IMG/VR virus record: IMGVR_UViG_3300025853_000619
Coordinates: 1-24,656 of that record
DNA: 24,656 nucleotides
DNA from: a virus
Strand: one strand, 5' to 3'
The notes beneath the pieces are model-generated. The model searched no databases. It was given only the letters and a program-made list of their open reading frames with translations, and was not told the DNA's origin. Below, piece after piece: positions 1 through 7,782 of this stretch (positions within the stretch are counted from its first letter, which is position 1; each line of letters begins with the position of its first letter). The position numbers and the translations under genes are program-made.

Positions 1-41
1 GTTTTCATTTTTTATACGCATAATTAAATCTAAATCGTGTG

Positions 42-71
42 GGTATAGATATACCAAACTAAAACCAGTTT
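42..71. promoter_or_regulatory. Paired small dyads upstream of terS
   Basis: Two adjacent inverted repeats lie just before the terminase small subunit gene. GGTATAGATATACC (42-55) is a perfect palindrome, and AAACT (56-60) pairs with AGTTT (67-71) across AAAACC. This is where many phages keep the cos or pac recognition site, so they could be TerS binding sites, or RNA hairpins in the terS leader. Nothing in the sequence separates these options. No TAnnTTTG promoter is seen in bases 1-83. Confidence 0.3.
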
Positions 72-83
72 AAGTTCAATAAA

Positions 84-557
84 ATGAGAGGGAGAAAAAA
101 AATACCAACAAAAATTAAGGAGCTAAAAGGCACACTCGAAAAGTCTCGATTAGTGGGAAACGAGATGGAAACAACGGCAGTTGTAAGTATGCCTCAAGCT
201 CCCTCCTTTCTCAATAAACAAGGTGCAGACGAATGGGACTTAGTCACTAACGAACTAGCCAATATTAAAATGTTACACTTAACTGACCTTTCGATCCTTG
301 CAGCATATTGTAATGAAATTGGAATTTATAGAGAGATAGCTCAAGAGTTACAAGGCAATTTCACAGAGCAAACGGTTGACAAAGATGGTCGGTTGAGGTC
401 TAGTAAGATTGCTCCTAAATATAAAGTAATGCAGAACGCTTTGCAGAATGCGATTAAGATAGCAACTCAATTTGGATTCACTCCAAGCTCAAGAGCTTCT
501 CTTAGTATGCCAGAGCAAGATGAGGAGAGGACTGACGATTTCAATTTCTTTGACTAA
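84..557 (+). CDS. terS: Terminase small subunit, P27 family
   Basis: Recognises phage DNA for packaging and recruits the large subunit. The 157-residue protein begins with MRGRKKIPTKIKELKGT, the typical basic opening of the P27 terminase small subunit family, followed by the family's proline-containing segment (PQAPSFL, about 37-43) and the helical region with EW and LTDLSILAAYC (about 50-75). Length is normal for the family. The gene directly precedes TerL; its TAA overlaps the TerL ATG by one base (TAATG), which suggests translational coupling. The ATG follows an A-rich leader without a Shine-Dalgarno. Assignment rests on N-terminal pattern, length and position. Confidence 0.9.
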   Translation: MRGRKKIPTKIKELKGTLEKSRLVGNEMETTAVVSMPQAPSFLNKQGADEWDLVTNELANIKMLHLTDLSILAAYCNEIGIYREIAQELQGNFTEQTVDKDGRLRSSKIAPKYKVMQNALQNAIKIATQFGFTPSSRASLSMPEQDEERTDDFNFFD

Positions 558-2125
558 TGAAACTAAAGGAGGACAAGACTTTTTACTTTGATGACAAGGC
601 AGCAGATAGGGTTGTTTATTTTATTGAGAATCACATCAAGCACATCAAAGGAGAGTTAGGAGGTCAGCCATTTATATTAGAGCCATTTCAGAAAACAATA
701 GTAAGAGATTTATTTGGTTGGAAATATAGAGATACTGGACTTAGGAGATTTAGAACTGCTTACATTTGTTTACCAAGAAAGAATGGAAAGTCAACTCTTA
801 TAAGTGCCATTGCTCTTTATATGTTATTAGCCGACAACGAGCCTAGTGCCGAATGTTACATTGCTGCTGGAGACAGACAACAAGCTGGTATTATATTTGA
901 TGTTGCTAGTGGAATGGTTAGAGCTGACAATCAACTAAACAAGAATCTTAAAGTATTTAAGAACTCTATTATCCACGAAAAAAGCAACTCAGCATTTAAG
1001 GCTATTAGTTCTGAGGCAAGTTCTAAGTTTGGATACAACGCTAGTTTTATTTGTATGGATGAATTTTTTGTTCAGAAAGATTCTAGCCTATGGGATGCCT
1101 TGACTACTTCGGTTGGTAGTAGGAGGCAACCATTGACAATAGCGATTACTACTGCTGGTTACAATCGTGAGTCGATATGCTACAAGACAGAGGAGTATGG
1201 TCGTAAAGTATCAGAGGGTATAATCAAAGATTCTAGTTTCTACTATGTCAAGTATGCTTGTGATTTAGAAACAGATTGGACAAGTGAAGAGGCTCTCAAG
1301 ATTGCAAATCCTGGACTTGAAAGTGGAGTAGTTAAGTTAGACTATCTTAAAAGAGAACAAGAGAAAGCTATAAAGCTACCAAGTTATGAGAACACATTTA
1401 GAATGTTACATCTTAACCAATGGATGTCATCAGCTAGTAAATGGTTATCAGACCAACAATGGATGGAATGTAATAAAGCTCCCATTAATTTAGAGGACTA
1501 TAAAGGGATGACGGCTTATGCTGGACTTGACCTTGCAAGTGTTAGAGATATTTCTGCTTTTGTTTTAATCATTCCAGAAGATGATAGGTTTACAATAATA
1601 CCTTATTTCTTTGCTCCAAAAGAAAATGCTTTCATTCGTTCAAGACGAGACCAAGTAGATTATATAGGTTGGGAGAAAGAGGGATTAATATCATTAACTC
1701 CTGGAGATGTTACTGATTACAACTACATTGAAAAAAGAATAAAAGAAGTGGCTGAGGTTGTAAACATAAAAGAGATAGCCTATGATAGATGGAATAGCAG
1801 TATGTTAGTAAATAAACTTGTAGAGGATTCTTTACCTATGTATCCCTACGGTCAAGGATTTGCTAGTATGTCAACACCAACTAAAGAACTTGAAAAATTA
1901 GTTTTAGGTAAACAAATTAACCACGCTGGAAATAAAGTATTAAGATGGATGTGTTCTAACTTAGCAATGAAAACTGATCCAGCTGGTAATATTAAAATGG
2001 ATAAAAGTAAATCAACAGAGAAGATTGACGGAATGGTTGCTCTTGTTATGGCTCTTGGATGTTACATGAATGATGACTCTAGTGACTCATCTACTTATGA
2101 CGAGAGGGGAATAATGTGGATTTGA
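557..2125 (+). CDS. terL: Terminase large subunit (packaging ATPase and nuclease)
   Basis: Motor that cuts concatemeric DNA and pumps it into the prohead through the portal. The 522-residue protein shows an N-terminal ATPase with Walker A at 72-80 (LPRKNGKST) and Walker B at 164-169 (FICMDE; D168, catalytic E169), an ITTAG coupling-type motif near 197-201, and a C-terminal RNase H-like nuclease with expected acidic residues D325 (GLDLAS), D410 (AYDRW) and D491 (KIDGMVALVMAL). This matches the HK97-like Terminase_1 type. Length is typical. It starts in the TAATG overlap with terS. The gene end (2121-2124) also supplies the -33-like TTTG of the promoter in front of the portal gene. Confidence 0.96.
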   Translation: MKLKEDKTFYFDDKAADRVVYFIENHIKHIKGELGGQPFILEPFQKTIVRDLFGWKYRDTGLRRFRTAYICLPRKNGKSTLISAIALYMLLADNEPSAECYIAAGDRQQAGIIFDVASGMVRADNQLNKNLKVFKNSIIHEKSNSAFKAISSEASSKFGYNASFICMDEFFVQKDSSLWDALTTSVGSRRQPLTIAITTAGYNRESICYKTEEYGRKVSEGIIKDSSFYYVKYACDLETDWTSEEALKIANPGLESGVVKLDYLKREQEKAIKLPSYENTFRMLHLNQWMSSASKWLSDQQWMECNKAPINLEDYKGMTAYAGLDLASVRDISAFVLIIPEDDRFTIIPYFFAPKENAFIRSRRDQVDYIGWEKEGLISLTPGDVTDYNYIEKRIKEVAEVVNIKEIAYDRWNSSMLVNKLVEDSLPMYPYGQGFASMSTPTKELEKLVLGKQINHAGNKVLRWMCSNLAMKTDPAGNIKMDKSKSTEKIDGMVALVMALGCYMNDDSSDSSTYDERGIMWI

Positions 2126-2149
2126 CTTTTGCGATTTATGTTATCTTTG
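2121..2149 (+). promoter_or_regulatory. Bacteroidota-type promoter before the portal gene
   Basis: TATCTTTG at 2142-2149 matches the Bacteroidota -7 consensus TAnnTTTG at every fixed position. TTTG at 2121-2124 lies 17 bases upstream, at the short end of the spacing reported for -33 elements. Transcription would start a few bases before the portal ATG at 2168, giving a very short leader. It would drive the head genes separately from the terminase genes. The -7 box is overlapped by the dyad at 2147-2163. Confidence 0.6.
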
Positions 2150-2163
2150 TAATGTAATTACAA
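2147..2163. promoter_or_regulatory. 17-base dyad overlapping the -7 box, operator-like
   Basis: TTGTAAT (2147-2153) and ATTACAA (2157-2163) form a perfect 7+7 inverted repeat around GTA; it contains the 10-base palindrome TGTAATTACA (2153-2162). The left arm shares its first three bases with the end of the -7 element, so a bound dimer would cover the expected transcription start. It could equally form a weak AU-rich hairpin at the 5' end of the portal mRNA. No protein in the window is an obvious partner. Confidence 0.4.
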
Positions 2164-2167
2164 TTTT

Positions 2168-3358
2168 ATGGGACTATTTGACTTTCTCAAATCTGAAAAA
2201 AGAGGAGACAACTTTTTAAGAGCTGTTTTTGGTGGCTATGGAGCTGCTAATAGAACAGCTGTAAATAGAGACACTTCACTAACTTTTAGTGCCGTCTATT
2301 CATGTGTTCGTGTTATTAGTGAATCAATATCTAGCTTACCCATAAAAGTTTACAAAGTAGAAAAGGATGATGACAAGATTACCGACATAAGTCATCCAGT
2401 TTACGGACTACTTTCTAGATACCCTAATGAATACATGACTCCTTATACTTTCCTTGATACTTTAATGACTAACTTATTGCTTGAGGGAAATGCTTATTTT
2501 TATATAGAGAGAGACAACAATGCAAGACCAGTTTCATTAATACCTATCAATCCAGAGGATGTCAAAGTAATAAAGCATGAGGGCAATATTTACTATGACA
2601 TTAAAGACTATGAGATTGGAGTGATGAAAGAGGACATGCTTCACTTCTTTAATTTAACTTTTAATGGTTGTGAGGGAGTGAGTGTACTCAAAGCACAAAA
2701 CACTACAATAGCAACTTCAATAGCTGCAAACGACACTGCAAATAGTTATCTTGGAAACTCAGCTCAAGTTGGTGGAGTGATTAAACATCCAGGCAAACTT
2801 TCAAAAGAAGCTGTTGAGAGATTAAAGACTTCATGGAATCAAAACTATTCTGGCTCTTTTGTAGCTGGTAAAACGGCAATTCTTGAAGAGGGAATGACAT
2901 TTGAGCAGACTAACATAGATGCTAACAAGTATCAACTTTTAGAGACAAGACGTTTTCAAATAGAAGAGATTGCTAGAATCTTTAAAGTTCCATTATCATT
3001 AATTGGACATTTAGAAAAGGCTGCAAACTATTCTAGTATTGAGGCTTTATCTATTGACTTTGTTAGATTTACATTAACTCCTTACATGGTTTTAATAGAA
3101 CAAGAGTTAAATCGTAAATTATTCAGACAAAACGAATTTGGGCTATTTACAATCAAATTGGATGCTAATGCTTTATTGAGAGGAGATAGTTCCTCTAGAG
3201 CCACCTATTATCGTGAGATGGCTAGTATTGGAGCTTTGTCTATTAATGAAATAAGACGAATGGAGGACTTGAATAGTGTTGGTCCAGAGGGAGACCAATT
3301 ATTCATGCCATTAAATTATGCTCCTATTGGAGATGTTGAAGAGGAGGATAAAGAGTAA
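2168..3358 (+). CDS. Portal protein, HK97 gp3-like
   Basis: Forms the dodecameric ring at the capsid vertex through which DNA enters and leaves. The 396-residue protein has the family layout: FSAVYSCVRVISESISSLPI near 37-57, the YPNEYMTPYTFL segment near 92-103, LLEGNAYFYIERD near 110-123, and the later FKVPLSLIG (about 275-283) with SIEALSIDFVRFTLTPYM after it. Length is usual for HK97-type portals. It sits between TerL and the protease as expected. Its stop overlaps the protease ATG (TAATG). The start is the first ATG, ten bases after the promoter dyad TGTAATTACA. Confidence 0.95.
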   Translation: MGLFDFLKSEKRGDNFLRAVFGGYGAANRTAVNRDTSLTFSAVYSCVRVISESISSLPIKVYKVEKDDDKITDISHPVYGLLSRYPNEYMTPYTFLDTLMTNLLLEGNAYFYIERDNNARPVSLIPINPEDVKVIKHEGNIYYDIKDYEIGVMKEDMLHFFNLTFNGCEGVSVLKAQNTTIATSIAANDTANSYLGNSAQVGGVIKHPGKLSKEAVERLKTSWNQNYSGSFVAGKTAILEEGMTFEQTNIDANKYQLLETRRFQIEEIARIFKVPLSLIGHLEKAANYSSIEALSIDFVRFTLTPYMVLIEQELNRKLFRQNEFGLFTIKLDANALLRGDSSSRATYYREMASIGALSINEIRRMEDLNSVGPEGDQLFMPLNYAPIGDVEEEDKE

Positions 3359-4482
3359 TGCCGATACCTCAAAAAAATACAAACGAAACGGAAGAGCAAT
3401 TCATTGAGAGATGTGTTGCTGATAAGTTTATGCAAGAGTATGACAATGACCAAAGATTGGCTATTTGTTACGCTCAAATAGAGGATGATGAGGATAGAGC
3501 TTTAGAGGACATAAACACTAAGCCAACTCAAGAGATGTCAGACGAAGCTCAACAAGGATTAGAATGGAGAGAAGAGTTTGGAAGAGGAGGAACAGAGGTA
3601 GGAGTTGCAAGAGCTAGAGATTTAAAAAATAGAGTAAATCTAAGCATTGAAACTATTAAAAGAATGTACTCTTATTTTAGTCGACATGAAGTTGATAAAG
3701 AAGGTCAAGGCTTTTATAGTGGAGACGATGGTTATCCAAGTGCTGGTAGAATAGCATGGGCTTTATGGGGTGGTGATCCTGGCTTTGCTTGGACTAAACG
3801 AAAAATGGAAGAGATTGGAAAAGAAGAAAAATCTATAAATATGAATAATAAAGAAATAAGAACAATTGATGTTCAAGATTTAGAAGTCAGAATGGATGGT
3901 GAAAATCCAGTTGTAGTTGGCTATGGTGCTGTGTTTAATTCAATGTCAAATGACTTAGGAGGCTTTAGAGAATTTATCGGCTCGGAGGCTTTTGAAGGTC
4001 GTTTAGAGGATGATGTTAGATTCTTAATTAATCATGACGGTATTCCTTTAGCAAGAACAACTAATGGAACTTTGAAACTATCTGTCGATGAAAGAGGCTT
4101 AAAATATGAAGCTAAATTGAATCCTAATGTATCAACATCAAGAGATTTAATGGAGCTTTTAAAAGACGGAACAATTAATCAATCTAGCTTTGCTTTTATT
4201 GTAGAGGATGATTCTTGGGAGATTAAAGATGGAATGAATATTAGAACCATTAACAAAGTCTCAAGATTGTACGACGTAAGTGCAGTGACTTATCCAGCAT
4301 ATAATGAGGCATCTAGTTCGGTTGCTTTACGCTCAATGCAAGAGTGGAAAGAAAAAGAAGAGGCTAAAAAAATTGAAGAGAATTTAGCTAAAGAAAAAGA
4401 AGAGGGCATAAAAGAAGAGATAGACTTAACCCAACGCTCCCTCGCTGAAATGCGTTTGAAAGTCTTAAAACACAAATTATAA
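3358..4482 (+). CDS. Head maturation protease, S78 family, with extra N-terminal region
   Basis: Cleaves capsid scaffold sequences inside the prohead. The protease core runs from about 168 to 325: GYGAVFN near 188-194, catalytic H226 in LINHD, catalytic serine S277 in QSSFAF, and LYDVSAVTYPAY at 304-315, where D306 takes the place of the usual glutamate. Residues 1-160 are not protease. They hold an opening section (FIERCVADKF) and a second part (about 75-150) with RARDLKNR, SRHEVDK, DDGYPSAGRIAWALWGGD and AWTKRKM, a module I have seen in other phage structural proteins but whose role I do not know. The acidic/basic tail (330-374) looks helical. A second ATG at 3841 (M162) would give the protease core alone. 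Confidence 0.92.
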   Translation: MPIPQKNTNETEEQFIERCVADKFMQEYDNDQRLAICYAQIEDDEDRALEDINTKPTQEMSDEAQQGLEWREEFGRGGTEVGVARARDLKNRVNLSIETIKRMYSYFSRHEVDKEGQGFYSGDDGYPSAGRIAWALWGGDPGFAWTKRKMEEIGKEEKSINMNNKEIRTIDVQDLEVRMDGENPVVVGYGAVFNSMSNDLGGFREFIGSEAFEGRLEDDVRFLINHDGIPLARTTNGTLKLSVDERGLKYEAKLNPNVSTSRDLMELLKDGTINQSSFAFIVEDDSWEIKDGMNIRTINKVSRLYDVSAVTYPAYNEASSSVALRSMQEWKEKEEAKKIEENLAKEKEEGIKEEIDLTQRSLAEMRLKVLKHKL

Positions 4483-4493
4483 TATTTTTAAAA

Positions 4494-5699
4494 ATGAAAA
4501 ACTCAAAATCTTATAAAGAGGAAAGAGCTGAAATCGTTGAGAAAATGGAATCTCTTGTTAACTCAATCGAGGGAAGAGATATGAATGATGACGAAAAAGG
4601 TTCTTTTGATTCTTTAAACGAAAAGGTTGAAAACCTAAACAAAATGGTTGCAAGAGCTGAGTCTTTTGAAAAGTTACAAGCTACTAAAGTTGTAAGTGAA
4701 GAGAGACAAAACACTCCAAAAGAAATCAGAGATTATTCTTTCCAAGATGCTATGAAACAAGCTGCTACTGGTCGTTTGGAAGGTCTTGTAAAAGAGATGG
4801 ATCAAGAGGCTCGTAATGAGGCTCGTTACACTGGTCAATCTTTTAAAGGTATTGGTATACCATCATCTATCTTAACTCGTGCTGCTGTTGCTACTGGTGC
4901 TGGTAATGCTACTGAGGTTATGGCTTGGACTGACCAATTAGAGGCTAATCTAGTTTTAGCTTCTGCTGGTGCTAATTTCTACTCTGGTGTCGATAACATG
5001 AAGTTCCCAGTATTTAGTTCTATTAACTCTGGTTTTGTTCAAGAGACTGGTGGTTCTGCTCCAGCTGCTAACGGTACTGCTACTAGTGTAGAATTATCTC
5101 CAAAGAAACTTATCTCTATTGTAAATGTTTCTGCTGAGGCTATCGCTCAAAATGCTTCAATCGAGGCTGCATTGAGAAGAAACATGGCAATGTCGGTAGC
5201 TTCTACTTTAGAGGCTGCTTTATTAGGAACTGGAGATGTTACTAATGCTCCAGAATCTATATTTGCTGATGCTGCAACTGGACCAACTACGGTAACTGCT
5301 GCTGATTGGTTATCTATGGAAACTGACCTAATTGCTGCTGGTGTTCAATTACAAGGAGCTAGAATGGCTTACTTATTGAATCCATCAGCTTACGCTACCG
5401 TTAAAGCTCTTGCTCAAGTTACATCTGTTTCTCCAATATGGGACAACGCTAACAAAGAGTTGAATGGTTACTATGGTTTTGTTTCTCCAAACGTTGGTAA
5501 TGGTGGTACTTCTGGTAAAGACCACGCTTTAATGGGAGATTTCTCTAAAGTACACATTGCTCAATTCGGTGGTTTAGATGTTATTTATGACATTTACACT
5601 AACGCTGGAACTGGAGAGCCAAGATACATCTTGACTTCTTTAGTTGACGGAGATGCTGTTCAAAATGATACAGCTTTCGTTAAATTGATTGAGGCGTAA
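4494..5699 (+). CDS. Major capsid protein, HK97 gp5-like
   Basis: Forms the icosahedral shell. The 401-residue protein has a charged N-terminal coiled-coil region (about 5-75), equivalent to the HK97 delta/scaffold domain normally removed by the protease encoded upstream. The HK97 fold follows: GIGIPSSILTRAAV near 121-134, a variable G/A/T/S-rich centre, and a C-terminal part with LLNPSAYATVKAL and GLDVIYDIYT. Codon choice is notably more uniform than in neighbours (repeated GCT, ACT, GGT), consistent with high expression. A hairpin terminator follows the stop. The leader is TTTTTAAAA before the ATG, without Shine-Dalgarno. The cleavage point cannot be fixed from sequence alone. Confidence 0.95.
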   Translation: MKNSKSYKEERAEIVEKMESLVNSIEGRDMNDDEKGSFDSLNEKVENLNKMVARAESFEKLQATKVVSEERQNTPKEIRDYSFQDAMKQAATGRLEGLVKEMDQEARNEARYTGQSFKGIGIPSSILTRAAVATGAGNATEVMAWTDQLEANLVLASAGANFYSGVDNMKFPVFSSINSGFVQETGGSAPAANGTATSVELSPKKLISIVNVSAEAIAQNASIEAALRRNMAMSVASTLEAALLGTGDVTNAPESIFADAATGPTTVTAADWLSMETDLIAAGVQLQGARMAYLLNPSAYATVKALAQVTSVSPIWDNANKELNGYYGFVSPNVGNGGTSGKDHALMGDFSKVHIAQFGGLDVIYDIYTNAGTGEPRYILTSLVDGDAVQNDTAFVKLIEA

Positions 5700-5711
5700 T
5701 TTATTTAATAT

Positions 5712-5743
5712 GGAGGGAGGAGAAATCCTCTCTCCTTTATTTT
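5712..5743 (+). terminator. Rho-independent terminator after the capsid gene
   Basis: GGAGGGAGGA (5712-5721) pairs with TCCTCTCTCC (5726-5735) around a GAAA loop, ten pairs with one G-U, followed by TTTATTTT (5736-5743). It lies between the capsid gene and the next head gene on the same strand, so it probably stops part of transcription and keeps capsid mRNA more abundant than the neck genes. Confidence 0.85.
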
Positions 5744-5749
5744 AAAACA

Positions 5750-6379
5750 ATGGAATACTACAACTATAATTTTAATGCTTTAAGAGGGACTGACTTTGTT
5801 CCTTATGGTAAGTTAGTTTTAAAGACTGCTCCAGCTTCAACTCCAATTACTTTGGCTGAGGCTAAGGCTTTTTTAAGAGTTGATTCTGATTATGATGATG
5901 ATGATACTTATATCACTTCTCTAATTAGTGTTGCTACTCAAGTTGTAGAACAATATACAAGAAGAAGATTAATAACACAGACATACATAATATATTATGA
6001 TGAGTTCCCTCCTTACATTGATTTACAAATAGGAGAGGTCGCTAGTGTTGTAGAAATAAGATATTATGATGAAAATAATGATTTACAAAGACTTGCAACT
6101 AATCAATACGATGTTGATACTAGAGTAAGACCTGGCAGAATTTATCAATCTAATACTGGAGACTTTCCTAACACTTACGAGAGACCTAATGCAATAGAGG
6201 TTGAGTTTATTGTTGGTGGAAGTGCAAGTGATGTTCCAGCTCCAATAGTACAAGCTATTTATATAATTGTTGGTCGATATTATGAAAATCGACAAGATGT
6301 TGTCATGGGAACACAAGTAAATGAATTACCTTTAATGGTTGAGTACTTACTAACTCCTTATCGCTTTCTTGAGCTATGA
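5750..6379 (+). CDS. Head-tail connector, gp6/phiE125 gp8-like
   Basis: Adaptor that sits under the portal in the neck. The 209-residue protein contains the family segment ITLAEAKAFLRVD (about 33-45), an acidic stretch (DYDDDDTY), then VVEQYTRRRLITQTY (about 65-79) and a later GRYYENRQDV helix near 175-184, the pattern of the Phage_connect_1/phiE125 gp8 family. It is the first gene after the capsid terminator. It overlaps the following gene by four bases (ATGA at 6376-6379). The first 30 residues are outside the usual core. Confidence 0.85.
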   Translation: MEYYNYNFNALRGTDFVPYGKLVLKTAPASTPITLAEAKAFLRVDSDYDDDDTYITSLISVATQVVEQYTRRRLITQTYIIYYDEFPPYIDLQIGEVASVVEIRYYDENNDLQRLATNQYDVDTRVRPGRIYQSNTGDFPNTYERPNAIEVEFIVGGSASDVPAPIVQAIYIIVGRYYENRQDVVMGTQVNELPLMVEYLLTPYRFLEL

Positions 6380-7782
6380 TAATAGGCAAACTAGATAGAA
6401 AGTTAAAACTATACACTCAAACCTACTCCACTAATGCTTATGGAGAGAGAGTAGTAGCAAATAATACTTTTGTGACCATTTATGGAGACTTTGACTTCAA
6501 AGGTGGGAATACTAGTTTTGATGCTGATGATTTAATCAATGCAGAGAGAATAGAGTGTCTAATAAGATACAGAACAAGCATAGGAGTATCTCCTCAATAT
6601 TTTATTGCAAATGGATCAACTAACTACTCAATCAAGAGTATTAAAGAGGTAGGTCGAAAGGATGCAATGATTTTAACTTTAGAGAAAAACGATGTTGTTG
6701 ATTTATCACAGACAGCTCCTAATCAATTTGTCTTTACTATTGACACAGAGAACACTTCAAGTGGCTCTAGCTTAAATACTCAATTTATGATGCCATTGGT
6801 CAGTGGTGGTAGTTATAACGCTACGGTAAACTGGGGAGATGGGTCAAGCGATGCAATAACAAGTTATAATCAACAAGAAGTCACACACACTTATAGTAGT
6901 GCTGGACAATACGAAATAAGCATTGAGGGAACATTACAAGGATGGCAATTCAATAACGCTGGAGATAGGCTTAAAATGTTAGATGTAAAACAATGGGGAG
7001 TTTTAGACCTATCTACCGATGCTGCTTTTTATGGATGTACTAATTTAGATGCTAGTGCGACAGATTCTCCTATTATTTCTAGTACATCATTTTATAGAAT
7101 GTTTAGAGATTGTACTAACTTTAATGGAGCTATTGGCAACTGGGATATAAGTACAGTAACAAACATAAGAGAATCATTATATAATGCAACTACATTTAAT
7201 CAGCCATTAAATGAATGGAATATATCAAATTGCACGAGTTTGAGATTTATGTTTAGTCATTGCAAATCTTTTGACCAAGACTTAAACTCTTGGGATACTT
7301 CTAATGTTGAAGATATGAGTTATACATTTTTGGAATGCTCTCAATTCAATGGAGACATATATAGCTGGGACACTACTAACGTAGAAAATATGCAACAAAT
7401 GTTGTATAACTGCGACTTATTCGACCAATCTCTAGCAGAGTGGTCTATTGGAAACGTCACTAACTTTACTAACTTTATGCAGAACGCTACTGGTCTAAGC
7501 ACTTCTAACTACGATGCAACGCTAATAGCTTGGGCTGCTGGTGTAGTAGATACTGGTATAAGTATAAACTTCGGTGGCTCACAATTTACAGAGTCTGCTT
7601 ATGCTTCAAGATTTAGCTTAATAGAGGACGATAGTTGGACTATTGTTGATGGTGGTATATTTGACCCATCTCCAGCCGATTACATAAGCGTATTAAACAC
7701 GAGAGTAGTAGCTGCTGGAGGAGTAGTTGAGAACACTACAGATAGCCAAGCATTCTTACAAACATTAAATGACATAAGCTAA
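6376..7782 (+). CDS. Head-closure protein fused to PKD and BspA-like repeats
   Basis: Residues 1 to about 110 look like a phage head-closure/head-tail adaptor (GKLDRKLKLYTQT, later SIKSIKEVGRKDAMILTLEK), which normally ends near here. The chain continues for about 350 residues of surface-protein type. A PKD-like segment (about 118-190) contains VNWGDGSSDAIT and HTYSSAGQYEISI. Five repeats with an exact 25-residue period begin at 243, 268, 293, 318 and 343, each with an F-N/D core followed by WD/WN-x-S/T-N-V, the BspA/DUF285 pattern. A C-terminal tail (about 434-468) includes NTRVVAAGGVVENTTDSQAF. The frame is unbroken and no internal start suggests two genes. Inference: the adaptor anchors an adhesive appendage at the neck. 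Its stop overlaps the next ATG. Confidence 0.82.
   Translation: MIIGKLDRKLKLYTQTYSTNAYGERVVANNTFVTIYGDFDFKGGNTSFDADDLINAERIECLIRYRTSIGVSPQYFIANGSTNYSIKSIKEVGRKDAMILTLEKNDVVDLSQTAPNQFVFTIDTENTSSGSSLNTQFMMPLVSGGSYNATVNWGDGSSDAITSYNQQEVTHTYSSAGQYEISIEGTLQGWQFNNAGDRLKMLDVKQWGVLDLSTDAAFYGCTNLDASATDSPIISSTSFYRMFRDCTNFNGAIGNWDISTVTNIRESLYNATTFNQPLNEWNISNCTSLRFMFSHCKSFDQDLNSWDTSNVEDMSYTFLECSQFNGDIYSWDTTNVENMQQMLYNCDLFDQSLAEWSIGNVTNFTNFMQNATGLSTSNYDATLIAWAAGVVDTGISINFGGSQFTESAYASRFSLIEDDSWTIVDGGIFDPSPADYISVLNTRVVAAGGVVENTTDSQAFLQTLNDIS

Noticed and set aside
4290-4475. Minus-strand open frames across the structural genes (also near 4511, 12780, 13131, 16592, 17182)
   Set aside because: All lie inside well-supported + strand genes, have serine/leucine-rich shadow compositions and match no family.
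4455-4490. Promoter-like TTTG ... TATTTTTA before the capsid gene
   Set aside because: Spacing of 24 bases is long, the -7 box is imperfect, and the start would fall at or after the ATG.
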